A stretch of DNA of 5,697 nt from Gammaproteobacteria bacterium (GTDB lineage: Bacteria > Pseudomonadota > Gammaproteobacteria > UWMA-0217): positions 1 to 5,697 of the forward strand of contig DRPO01000209.1 in NCBI GenBank assembly GCA_011330835.1. The letters are read 5' to 3'. Shown here one piece after another: positions 1 through 5,550 of this stretch. The stretch's first letter is position 1, and each line of letters opens with the position of its first letter. The notes under the pieces were generated by a model that was not told the origin of the DNA, ran no database searches, and saw only the letters and a list, made by a program, of their open reading frames with translations. The translations under genes were made by a program, and so were the position numbers.

Positions 1-165
1 TATACCTCTTGCGATTGAGAATACCCCATTCAGGGCGCGTGGATTTTCGTCGAGAGCAAGGCGTAAAAACGCAGGCATAGTGGCGCTACGTCAAGTTTTT
101 ACAACGCAGCTATCGGCGAAAAGATGCGCGCCATGAATGGGGTATTCTCAATCGCAAGAGGTATA
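1..165. repeat. Long palindromic element with 32-bp perfect inverted ends (MITE-like)
   Basis: Bases 1-32 are a perfect inverted copy of 134-165, both ending in TATACC/GGTATA. The pairing continues imperfectly inward: GGCGCG, TTTTCG, CGA and GTAAAAAC/GTTTTTAC blocks match across the centre near 83-85. The whole stretch could fold into one long hairpin as DNA or RNA. It has no coding capacity and no transposase. This fits a non-autonomous miniature inverted-repeat element or a large intergenic palindrome family. The window starts at the first matching base, so the left boundary and any target-site duplication cannot be seen, and the arm may extend further left. Confidence 0.8.
156..161 (+). 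promoter_or_regulatory. Possible ribosome binding site inside the palindrome arm
   Basis: AAGAGG lies 12 nt before the ATG at 174 and is the only purine-rich Shine-Dalgarno-like stretch there. It is part of the right inverted arm of the 1-165 palindrome, so the element would supply the translation signal for the next gene. The spacing is longer than ideal, and folding of the palindrome in the transcript would hide the site. This is tentative. Confidence 0.3.
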
Positions 166-173
166 CCCTGAGC

Positions 174-563
174 ATGGACCTTAAAACCCTTTTCGGCAAA
201 TCAGGCAAAAGCGCCAACCCCCGCGTGGCGCGCGAACGCGACGCGCAACAGGCGCTGGCCGCAACGGCCCTGCTCGACATCACCGAATTCCAGCTGTTTC
301 AGCTTGCCTGGCAACGCTGGTATGGCGAGCCCGTCTCCGAGAAAAAAATCGAACGCTGGTTCATCCCCTACATGTTCGACGGCATCGTCCCGATCTGGGT
401 GCGCCAATTCGCCCAACCGCCCGTCACCCGGGGAACCGCCAAGTTCGGACGCATCGTTCTTGTGTTACTGTTCGCCATCGTCGCCCTGCTCGTCTGGCGC
501 GCCGAAATCGCCGCCACCCTGCTGGGCAATATCACTGGTTGCTACTTTCCACCCTGCTACTGA
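174..563 (+). CDS. Hypothetical protein with one C-terminal membrane segment
   Basis: I do not recognise this 129-aa protein. Residues 1-30 are basic and polar. Residues 35-80 form an amphipathic, aromatic-rich stretch with ITEFQLFQLAWQRWYG and then RWFIPYMFDG. Residues 91-108 (FGRIVLVLLFAIVALLVW) form a clear hydrophobic segment, and the tail ends in CYFPPCY with two cysteines. The layout suggests a cytoplasmic N-terminal domain anchored to the inner membrane near the C-terminus. The ATG at 174 is the only plausible start, because the next in-frame Met is residue 67. The gene begins 8 bases after the 1-165 palindrome. It is followed after one base by a second small membrane-protein gene, so the two are probably co-translated. 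The function is unknown. It is called as real because of its coherent membrane topology and the tight gene pairing. Confidence 0.7.
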   Translation: MDLKTLFGKSGKSANPRVARERDAQQALAATALLDITEFQLFQLAWQRWYGEPVSEKKIERWFIPYMFDGIVPIWVRQFAQPPVTRGTAKFGRIVLVLLFAIVALLVWRAEIAATLLGNITGCYFPPCY

Positions 564-564
564 C

Positions 565-753
565 ATGAACTGGCCCGACTCCCAACTTCTCAATATTCTC
601 TTCGTCGCCATCACCGGCTTCATCGCCTGGCACGGCATCAGCTATCGCGACCAGAACGGTGAACGGGAATGGGGGCATTTGCTTTTCGGCTGCATCGCCC
701 TGCTGTTCTGCCTGAGGGTGCTGCTGACTGATATTCTTGGCGTACGGTTTTAA
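565..753 (+). CDS. Small two-helix membrane protein, hypothetical
   Basis: This is a 62-aa protein starting at the ATG at 565, one base after the TGA of the preceding gene. An earlier in-frame ATG at 304 would place most of the reading frame inside the upstream gene with low-complexity Ser/Pro sequence, so the later start is chosen. Residues 8-23 (LLNILFVAITGFIAWH) and 38-58 (from GHLLFGCIALLF on) are hydrophobic and separated by a charged loop, SYRDQNGEREWG, giving a two-helix hairpin topology. There is no clear Shine-Dalgarno sequence, so translation is probably coupled to the upstream gene. The TAA stop at 751-753 lies in the first bases of the 750-916 palindrome. The function is unknown. 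A partnership with the 129-aa upstream membrane protein is inferred only from the gene arrangement. Confidence 0.65.
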   Translation: MNWPDSQLLNILFVAITGFIAWHGISYRDQNGEREWGHLLFGCIALLFCLRVLLTDILGVRF

Positions 754-916
754 CCCGGATTTCTCACAGGATACGCGGATTCTCGCTTGGTCTTTGATTC
801 CACAGCGGATTTTCTTCTTTCGGAAAGACAACCAGTATTCCGCTCAATCAGAAAATCCACTGTGAAATCAAATCCCTGCGCGAGAATTCCGCGATCCCGT
901 GAGAAATCCGGGTTAA
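750..916. repeat. Second long imperfect palindrome with partial third copy
   Basis: The arm at 750-815 reads as an imperfect inverted copy of 851-916, with shared blocks such as TAACCCGGATTTCTCAC, TTCTCGC, TTTGATT, CACAG and GGATTTTCT. The outermost 18 bases are perfectly paired. A further partial copy in the same direction as the left arm follows at about 916-944 (ATCCGGATTTCTCACGGGAT). The sequence is built from degenerate units of the type GGATTTCTCACNGGAT. It differs from the 1-165 palindrome and from the REP pairs. No open reading frame of credible composition lies in it. It separates the plus-strand gene pair from the convergent toxin-antitoxin genes. Confidence 0.75.
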
Positions 917-935
917 TCCGGATTTCTCACGGGAT
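894..935. repeat. Perfect 18-bp stem hairpin at the repeat junction
   Basis: Bases 894-911 and 918-935 are exact reverse complements around the 6-nt loop GTTAAT. The hairpin forms where the right arm of the 750-916 palindrome meets the extra partial copy. It would be a very stable stem in RNA from either strand. There is no T-tract on either side, so it is not a standard intrinsic terminator. It may still halt or protect the ends of the converging transcripts. Confidence 0.7.
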
Positions 936-966
936 GCGCGGATTGAAAATATTTGCCACTCCATCC

Positions 967-1049
967 GTAGGCCTGATAAGCCGAAGGCGCATCAGGCGTT
1001 GCTGACGGCAATCTCACTGCCCGATGCGCCTTTGGCTTATCGGGCCTAC
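967..1049. repeat. REP pair (BIME-like) overlapping the toxin gene end
   Basis: Two REP-type units of 31 bp face each other at 967-997 and 1019-1049. The first begins GTAGGCCTGATAAGCC and the second ends GGCTTATCGGGCCTAC. Each unit is a short imperfect hairpin with a GTAGG/CCTAC foot, the hallmark of REP sequences dispersed by RAYT transposases. The second unit has drifted: CCCGAT/ATCGGG replaces CCTGAT/ATCAGG, with compensating changes that preserve pairing. This suggests the stem itself is maintained. No RAYT gene is in the window. The unit at 1019-1049 covers the last 4 bases of the PIN toxin reading frame and includes its stop codon. Confidence 0.85.
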
Positions 1050-1471
1050 CGGCTTGCGCGCCATGGATTGAGCACCGCCGCCCCGGTTGGCCTGAAATCG
1101 CGAACGTTCCGCGTGACAACCGTCATGCCGCGCTCGATCGCGGTGGCGGCAATCAACGCGTCGCGCTCGGACTTCCGATCGGGGATGTGCAGACGCGCGC
1201 AACATCGGGCGATTTCCTCGTCAACAGGCAAGATCCTTCCCGCGAAGCTCGGCATGACCTGCTGATCCATCCAGGCGCGCAACGCGACGCCACTGGTCGG
1301 GTCGCGCCGCTCCATCGCCAGTACACCCATTTCCAGTTCCATAACGGTAATGGCTGACAGGAATGCTTCATCAACGCTCAGTGAATTGGACCAACGCGCA
1401 AAGTTCTCGTCCACCTTCCTCGAATGCGCTTTACGCAGTTCGGAAACGACGTTCGTATCCAGCAAGAACAC
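1046..1471 (-). CDS. vapC: VapC/FitB-like PIN-domain toxin ribonuclease
   Basis: This 141-aa protein has the length and layout of PIN-domain toxins, Mg2+-dependent ribonucleases of type II toxin-antitoxin systems. The N-terminus LLDTNVVSELRK carries the first catalytic Asp (D5). The other expected acidic residues are E45 in VMELEMG, D104 in SERDALIAA and D125 in TRNVRDF. The C-terminal GMTVVTRNVRDF and VLNPW are typical of the FitB-like branch. The start is GTG, and its G is also the last base of the antitoxin TAG stop, so translation is coupled. A weak GGA lies 9 nt upstream of it. The stop codon and the last base or so before it fall in a REP unit, so the extreme C-terminus may have been altered by that insertion. 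All catalytic residues are present, so the toxin looks intact. The RNA target cannot be read from the sequence. Confidence 0.92.
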   Translation of the reverse strand: MFLLDTNVVSELRKAHSRKVDENFARWSNSLSVDEAFLSAITVMELEMGVLAMERRDPTSGVALRAWMDQQVMPSFAGRILPVDEEIARCCARLHIPDRKSERDALIAATAIERGMTVVTRNVRDFRPTGAAVLNPWRASR

Positions 1472-1722
1472 TAATCGAATTCCGCCGGGTTGATGGCCAG
1501 TTCTACTCGCGGAGGATCAAATTCCACCTCCGCTTCCGGCATGGCAAGGCAGTCGGCAAGCGTTTTGTGATCTCCCGATAGCTTCTGGAAGACATCGTAT
1601 TTGAGAATGACGTACGCGGGCTTGCCTCTGTCCGTGATGATCACAGGCCCCTCTTCGGCGGCCTTTTTTACACGACTCGACGCCTGATTGAATTCGCGAC
1701 TGGAAACCCTGGTAACGGTCAT
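1471..1722 (-). CDS. Phd/YefM-family antitoxin
   Basis: This is an 83-aa antitoxin of the prevent-host-death family. Residues 5-48 match the fold of the family: a short REFNQASSRVKKAAEEG helix region, then PVIITDRGKPAYVIL, the strand pair with the near-invariant GKPAYV. This N-terminal part dimerises and binds the operator. The C-terminal tail from about residue 55, ending EVEFDPPRVELAINPAEFD, is acidic and probably disordered until it wraps the toxin. The ATG at 1722 has AGAGG about 10 nt upstream and a closer AGG. The gene precedes and overlaps the toxin by one base, the normal order for autoregulated modules. The partner is a PIN toxin rather than RelE or Doc, a common mix-and-match combination. 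Confidence 0.9.
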   Translation of the reverse strand: MTVTRVSSREFNQASSRVKKAAEEGPVIITDRGKPAYVILKYDVFQKLSGDHKTLADCLAMPEAEVEFDPPRVELAINPAEFD

Positions 1723-1749
1723 CTGGCGCCTGCCTCTCTAAAACGTAGT

Positions 1750-1755
1750 ATCATA
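1750..1755 (-). promoter_or_regulatory. Candidate -10 element for the toxin-antitoxin operon
   Basis: On the minus strand TATGAT (5 of 6 to the sigma-70 -10 consensus) lies 27 bases before the antitoxin ATG. It predicts transcription starting near 1743 and a leader of about 20 nt. I see no good -35 at 17-18 bp. The surrounding AT-rich patch (1744-1768) carries two direct TAGTA motifs, at 1747-1751 and 1764-1768, and a GTAG/CTAC pair. This is suggestive of an operator for Phd-family autorepression but not conclusive. Confidence 0.4.
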
Positions 1756-1808
1756 TCTACAATAGTAGGCCATGGTGCGGCAGGCCGCAAGCTCCGGGAC
1801 CCGAGAGG

Positions 1809-2966
1809 TTACGACAAACGCAGCTTCCGCGTATCCGCAACGACCTGTCGTTTCGGCAACACCGGTTTCAACCGCTCAATCACCTCCTCCGCCGTCGCGC
1901 GGTGGGCGGTGAGCTTGCCGCCATAGAGGCTGACGATGCGAGCTTTTCCGGAGCGGTTGCCGACTATCAGCGTGTCGCGCGGACGGGAGAAGGCGGACTG
2001 TCCGTCGCTACGGGGCAGGACGCGCAATCCGGCAAAGGCGTTGATGACATCGCCGCGGGTGAGTTCGGCGCGAAAATACCGGTTGTATACCGCAAGCAGA
2101 TAGTCGATTTCGCTCTCCAGCGGTTTGACGGCGGCGGGATCGCCGCGATAGGGCGTTTCGGTGGTTCCGATCAGCGTATGGCCTTGCCAGGGCATGACGA
2201 AAACCGCCCGACCGTCGGCGGCTTCGACGTAATAAATCCCTCCGCGCAACGGTCGGGCGATTTCGATATGGGTTCCCCGCACCAGATCAACAGCGGGCTG
2301 ACCAGACATCGGCGAGATGCGGCTGGCGACTTCCACAACCCAGGGCCCGGCGGCGTTGACCAGCGCATGAGTGGATAGATGAACAGATCCTCGCGCCGTT
2401 TCGATTTCGACCCGGCAAGCCCCCTCCGTTTCGCTGGCGGCGTGAAATGAAGCGTTGTAGCGAATCTCGGCGCCAAGCGATTCGGCGGACTGGAGCACGG
2501 CGGCGGTGAGGCGTGCGTCGTCCGTTTGCGCATCGTCATACCGGAAGACCGTTTTCAGCCCCTCGGTGACGAGACCATCAAGTTCCGACCAGCGCCACCG
2601 CCCGATCCAGTGGAATGGCCGCAGGCTGAAGAGTGTATAGATGGACAGCCCAACCGCGATTTTCCACGCGGGCCTGCGGGTATGCCGGTATACCGGCAAA
2701 TAGAAAGGTTGCATCTTGACCAGCCCCGGCGCGTTGCGCAGCAGAATCCGCCGTTCGCGCAGGCATTCACGCACCAGTGAGAACTGCCCGGTTTCGAGGT
2801 AACGCAGTCCGCCGTGGATCAGTTTGGAAGAGCGCGAGGACGTGCCGCGAGCAGGCTCGGGATATTGTTCGATGACGAGCGTCCGGTAGCCGCCCGCCGC
2901 CGCGGCCTGAGCGACGGCGGCGCCCTGGATGCCGGCGCCGATGACCACCACGTCGTAATCGGTCAT
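1809..2966 (-). CDS. glpD: GlpD-like FAD-dependent glycerol-3-phosphate dehydrogenase, short form
   Basis: This 385-aa flavoprotein of the DAO family is predicted to oxidise sn-glycerol 3-phosphate to dihydroxyacetone phosphate and pass electrons to quinone at the inner membrane. The FAD dinucleotide-binding motif GAGIQG is at residues 10-15. The GlpD signature SSRSSKLIHGGLRYLE follows at 43-58. Later landmarks are DDARL (149-153), VNAAGPW (203-209), VRGTHI (229-234), PWQGHTLIGTTE (259-270), AGLRVLP (312-318) and SLYGGKLTAHR (346-356). The last two carry Arg and Lys residues that match substrate-binding positions of E. coli GlpD. That enzyme is about 500 aa. This one ends about 30 residues after GGKLT and lacks the C-terminal cap domain, and no remnant of the cap is visible downstream. 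The ATG at 2966 is preferred over an upstream in-frame TTG because AAGGA lies 6 nt ahead of it and it overlaps the previous stop as ATGA. It is the last gene of the operon. A related FAD oxidoreductase with another hydroxy-acid substrate is a weaker alternative. Confidence 0.88.
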   Translation of the reverse strand: MTDYDVVVIGAGIQGAAVAQAAAAGGYRTLVIEQYPEPARGTSSRSSKLIHGGLRYLETGQFSLVRECLRERRILLRNAPGLVKMQPFYLPVYRHTRRPAWKIAVGLSIYTLFSLRPFHWIGRWRWSELDGLVTEGLKTVFRYDDAQTDDARLTAAVLQSAESLGAEIRYNASFHAASETEGACRVEIETARGSVHLSTHALVNAAGPWVVEVASRISPMSGQPAVDLVRGTHIEIARPLRGGIYYVEAADGRAVFVMPWQGHTLIGTTETPYRGDPAAVKPLESEIDYLLAVYNRYFRAELTRGDVINAFAGLRVLPRSDGQSAFSRPRDTLIVGNRSGKARIVSLYGGKLTAHRATAEEVIERLKPVLPKRQVVADTRKLRLS

Positions 2967-3718
2967 GGATTGTCCTTGCAAGACTGTCCGGCCAGTCTTT
3001 CGTCCTTGAGCATGCGGCTGATATCCCCGGTTTCGATCAGAGCGACGCCCAGCGCGCCCCAGTCGAGGGCGGCGCGAGGCTCAAGAATATCGTACAGCAT
3101 CCATTCCCAGGGGCCCGCCGGCGGCGGCTCGCCGGGCGGTAATTTGCGATAATTGCAAATCAGCACTTCGGGGCTCAGTCGCCGGGCGGCGTGCAGGCTC
3201 TCGGCATCGAAGCGCGTCAGCACCCAGCCGACGGGAATCTCGACATACATGCGGGCGTACACCAGCGCCTCGGCGTTGAACGATATTAGTCCGCACTGTC
3301 CCATCCAGGGAACAATCTCTGCAAGCAGGTTGTCCATCACCGGCGCCAGTCCCCAGCGGTCAAGACTCTCCTGCTTGATCTCGATCACGGCGGTCGCCTT
3401 CGGCCAGGCCTGAAAGCGCTCCAGCACGCGCGGCAGCTCCACCAACCGCTCGTGTCGCCAGGCCGACCCGAAGCGATCCGGCTGGCCGATCGGAACCGCC
3501 CGCAAGCGATCCATATCCGCATCCAGCACCGAAATGATCACGCCGGAAACGCGCCGCAAATTATCGTCATGGACCACCAGAAAGCGGCCATTGCGATTCA
3601 TCTGCACATCGAATTCCACAAAACAGGCGCCCGCCTTCAGCGCCGCCAGAATCCCGGACAACGAGTTTTCCGGAAAGCGCGCCATATCGCCGCGATGCGC
3701 CACCAGTCTCGGCATCAT
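2963..3718 (-). CDS. Cytoplasmic glycerophosphodiester phosphodiesterase (GDPD family)
   Basis: This 251-aa enzyme is predicted to hydrolyse glycerophosphodiesters, deacylated phospholipids such as glycerophosphoethanolamine, to sn-glycerol 3-phosphate and an alcohol. The family motifs are in order. VAHRGD at 6-11 has the first catalytic His (H8) and R9, followed by PENSL at 16-20. FVEFDVQ at 33-39 has the metal ligands E35 and D37. FLVVHDDNLRR at 46-56 has the second catalytic His (H50), and AVIEIKQE at 110-117 has E113 and K115. The C-terminal strand GVALIETGDI corresponds to the usual family ending. There is no signal peptide, so it resembles cytoplasmic UgpQ rather than periplasmic GlpQ. 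The start at 3718 overlaps the kinase stop as ATGA; a second ATG follows at once. Longer upstream in-frame starts would run into the kinase gene with low-complexity sequence and are rejected. The gene overlaps the dehydrogenase by 4 nt. Confidence 0.92.
   Translation of the reverse strand: MMPRLVAHRGDMARFPENSLSGILAALKAGACFVEFDVQMNRNGRFLVVHDDNLRRVSGVIISVLDADMDRLRAVPIGQPDRFGSAWRHERLVELPRVLERFQAWPKATAVIEIKQESLDRWGLAPVMDNLLAEIVPWMGQCGLISFNAEALVYARMYVEIPVGWVLTRFDAESLHAARRLSPEVLICNYRKLPPGEPPPAGPWEWMLYDILEPRAALDWGALGVALIETGDISRMLKDERLAGQSCKDNP
2973..2977 (-). promoter_or_regulatory. Shine-Dalgarno site fixing the dehydrogenase start
   Basis: AAGGA on the minus strand lies 6 nt before the ATG at 2966. 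It selects that codon over the in-frame TTG at 2981. The site lies inside the last codons of the upstream diesterase gene, consistent with coupled translation. Confidence 0.7.
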
Positions 3719-5103
3719 GACGACGCCCCCAGACTGCCCAGCTCCGCTCTGAAAATCGCATAACGCTCGCGCAAGCCGGGATCGGAACGGGGCTCGAAGC
3801 GCTCCGCCGGCGGCGTCTTCCAGCCCGGCGGCTGCCCCGCCGCCAGCCAGGCAATCCCCCGGGCCGTCGCTTCCGTATTGTCCTCGCGCTCCAGCGGCAG
3901 ACCCGACAGATTCGCCAGCTTCTGGCACAGCCCTTCGAGGTTGGACAACCCGCCGCTGACGATCAACCGCCGAATCCCGATTTTTTCCCGCAATACCGTC
4001 ACATTGTCCACCAGCAAAAACGCGATGCTCTCGACCACCGCCGTCAGACGCGCGGCGTCGCTCGCGTTGTCATCGCCCACGAAGAACGGCTCGACGCCGC
4101 TGATCCACCACGGACTACCCACGCCGCAGACTGTATTGATAAACACTGGCGGTTTATCCACTTCAACCAGCGCCGCCGACAAATCCGCGCAACGCCAGCG
4201 CCGCGACGCCCAGGCCAGCGCGCTGCCCGCGCCATTGACCGTCCCCTCGCACAAACGGCGAACCCGCGACTGCTCGGTCGCGCCAATCGAATCGAGCAGA
4301 TCGCCGCAGGATCGCCCGGCCCTCTTTTCGGCCAACACAAAAGCGCCGCTGCCCAGATTGATCAACGCCGCATCATCGGGCAAATCGCCATTGCCAAACA
4401 CCGCCGCGTTCTGATCGCCGCTTACGGCGGTAATCGGAATCCCGGTCTCGAACAACTCGCCATACCCGGACACGACCGGGCAACAATCGGGCAATCGCGA
4501 GCGGGGAATTTCAAACCACTCCAGCAATGTCTCCGACCAGTCCAGCGCCTGATTATCGAACAACTGCGTGCGTTGGGCATTGCAACTATCCACCCGCCAG
4601 GCGTCATCGGTCGCCAAATTTCGAAGCAGATAACTGGCCAGCGGCGCCAAGACAAAACCCTCGCGGAAATCCGGCCTGTTCTTCAACCAGCGCAGCTTGC
4701 CCGCCCCATAATGAGGCGACAACGGCAACCCGGAAATCCGCCGAATAGCCGCCTCGCGATCCCGCAAAGTCTCCAGCCAACCCGCCGCGCGGGTATCCTG
4801 CCAGCTCAAGACCGGGCCGACCGCCCGCCCCGAAGGCGCGCAAGCCAAAACCGACGAACGCTGAACCGCCAGACCGCAAGCGCGCACGGCGTCGCGAACC
4901 GCCGGCGCCAACGAATCCAGACAAACCGAAACCGCCCTGTTCACCGAATCCAGCAACGCCCTGGCATCCTGCTCCACCCGTCCTCCCAAAAGACGGCGAA
5001 TCGACACCGGCTCCCGATGCCCGGCGAGCGCCTTCCCGCGCCCATCGAAAATCACCGCCCGACTGGACTGCGTCCCCTGATCGATCGCCAGAAAACAATC
5101 CAT
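3715..5103 (-). CDS. Glycerol-kinase-like FGGY carbohydrate kinase
   Basis: This 462-aa member of the FGGY kinase family is probably an ATP-dependent kinase making glycerol 3-phosphate or a related phosphate. The N-terminal FAIDQGTQSSRAV-type motif (residues 4-17) is the phosphate-binding loop of the ASKHA fold. SWQDTRA follows at 100-106, NAQRTQLFD at 175-183, SGDQNAAVFG at 228-237 with the likely catalytic base D230, and NLGSGAFVL at 249-257 at the nucleotide site. VSGGLSN (382-388) and TEATARGIAWLAAG (410-423) close the second domain. It aligns best by eye with GlpK but is shorter than the usual 500 aa. GlpK glycerol contacts Arg83, Asp245 and Phe270 appear kept as R82, D230 and F255, while Glu84 and Tyr135 appear replaced by S83 and H131. 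The substrate is therefore not certain, and no symbol is given. The start lies one base after the stop of the upstream gene, and the end overlaps the diesterase. Confidence 0.88.
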   Translation of the reverse strand: MDCFLAIDQGTQSSRAVIFDGRGKALAGHREPVSIRRLLGGRVEQDARALLDSVNRAVSVCLDSLAPAVRDAVRACGLAVQRSSVLACAPSGRAVGPVLSWQDTRAAGWLETLRDREAAIRRISGLPLSPHYGAGKLRWLKNRPDFREGFVLAPLASYLLRNLATDDAWRVDSCNAQRTQLFDNQALDWSETLLEWFEIPRSRLPDCCPVVSGYGELFETGIPITAVSGDQNAAVFGNGDLPDDAALINLGSGAFVLAEKRAGRSCGDLLDSIGATEQSRVRRLCEGTVNGAGSALAWASRRWRCADLSAALVEVDKPPVFINTVCGVGSPWWISGVEPFFVGDDNASDAARLTAVVESIAFLLVDNVTVLREKIGIRRLIVSGGLSNLEGLCQKLANLSGLPLEREDNTEATARGIAWLAAGQPPGWKTPPAERFEPRSDPGLRERYAIFRAELGSLGASS

Positions 5104-5104
5104 C

Positions 5105-5449
5105 TCAATCGACGTCGCCGAGGCTCGCGCGCCCGGTTCGCGGATCGATCAAGAACCACCGCTCGCAATACTCCGTATTCTCATCGATCGGCGTCGGATC
5201 ATCCGCGCAACCGCATCCCGCGATAATCGACCTGAAAAAAATCCCCGCCTTGACGCGCAGCAAGCCCCCCGCCTCCGAGCGGGACAAGACCACCACCTCG
5301 ATACCCTCATCCAGCGCCAGACTGCCCGTGGTCAGCGCCTGCTGCAAACCCAGGCCGACCACACCCCGCGCGCCCGCTTCCGCCTTGAAAACCGTCTCAA
5401 AGGCATCCGTCCGCCACGCCTCCACGGAACGGGGCAATTCAATCGTCAT
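5105..5449 (-). CDS. Conserved-looking protein of unknown function, operon leader gene
   Basis: This 114-aa soluble protein begins MTIELPRSVEAW and has a C-terminal KAGIFFRSIIAGCGCAD (67-83) followed by DPTPIDENTEYCERWFLID. I recall similar short proteins with this AGC-C-ADDPTP segment in other proteobacteria, but I know no assigned function. C79, C81 and C95, with the surrounding acids, could bind a metal or form a redox pair; that is inference. Earlier in-frame starts exist (TTG at 5521, ATG at 5503 and 5470). The ATG at 5449 is chosen because AGGA lies 7 nt upstream and a good -10 hexamer sits within the longer versions. Those longer versions would add a short hydrophobic stretch lacking the basic residues of a signal peptide. 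The gene is first in the glycerol-3-phosphate operon and is followed after one base by the kinase, which argues for a linked role. Confidence 0.8.
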   Translation of the reverse strand: MTIELPRSVEAWRTDAFETVFKAEAGARGVVGLGLQQALTTGSLALDEGIEVVVLSRSEAGGLLRVKAGIFFRSIIAGCGCADDPTPIDENTEYCERWFLIDPRTGRASLGDVD

Positions 5450-5456
5450 GGTGGAA

Positions 5457-5460
5457 TCCT
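5457..5460 (-). promoter_or_regulatory. Shine-Dalgarno site deciding the start of the operon leader gene
   Basis: AGGA on the minus strand lies 7 nt before the ATG at 5449. None of the alternative starts further upstream has a comparable site. Confidence 0.6.
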
Positions 5461-5476
5461 GGCCGCGCATGCCCAG

Positions 5477-5482
5477 AGTATA
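5477..5482 (-). promoter_or_regulatory. Candidate -10 element for the glycerol-3-phosphate operon
   Basis: TATACT (5 of 6 to the sigma-70 consensus) is read on the minus strand 27 bases before the ATG at 5449. It predicts a start near 5470 and a leader of about 20 nt that includes the AGGA site. No convincing -35 lies at 16-18 bp, so activator dependence is possible. This is based on the hexamer and its position only. Confidence 0.4.
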
Positions 5483-5550
5483 GACCAGCCACAGTCCGGC
5501 CATGGCTAACCGCAAGAACAACCATCACCTACCCATTCAAACCGCCAAAC

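Noticed and set aside
1..1049. CRISPR array or integron attC array among the left-end repeats
   Set aside because: Repeats are palindromic, belong to three unrelated families and are not regularly spaced; no cas or integrase gene is present.
1777..1788. Small hairpin GCGG-CAGG-CCGC after the dehydrogenase gene as a terminator
   Set aside because: The stem is only 4-5 bp and no T-tract follows on the minus strand.
3719..3928. N-terminal extension of the phosphodiesterase into the kinase gene
   Set aside because: The extra 70 residues are Gly/Ala-rich with no homology signal, and the ATGA overlap at 3718 directly precedes the conserved HRG motif.
3878..4414. Plus-strand open frame of 178 codons opposite the kinase gene
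   Set aside because: It has Ser/Pro/Arg-rich low-complexity composition and is antisense to conserved kinase motifs.
4573..5226. Plus-strand open frame of 217 codons opposite the kinase gene
   Set aside because: It is extremely rich in Arg, Pro and Gln, has no recognisable motif and runs antisense to a well-supported kinase; long antisense frames are expected in GC-rich DNA.
5450..5521. Longer start or signal peptide for the 114-aa operon leader protein
   Set aside because: The upstream starts lack a Shine-Dalgarno site, the extension lacks a basic n-region, and a good -10 hexamer lies inside it.
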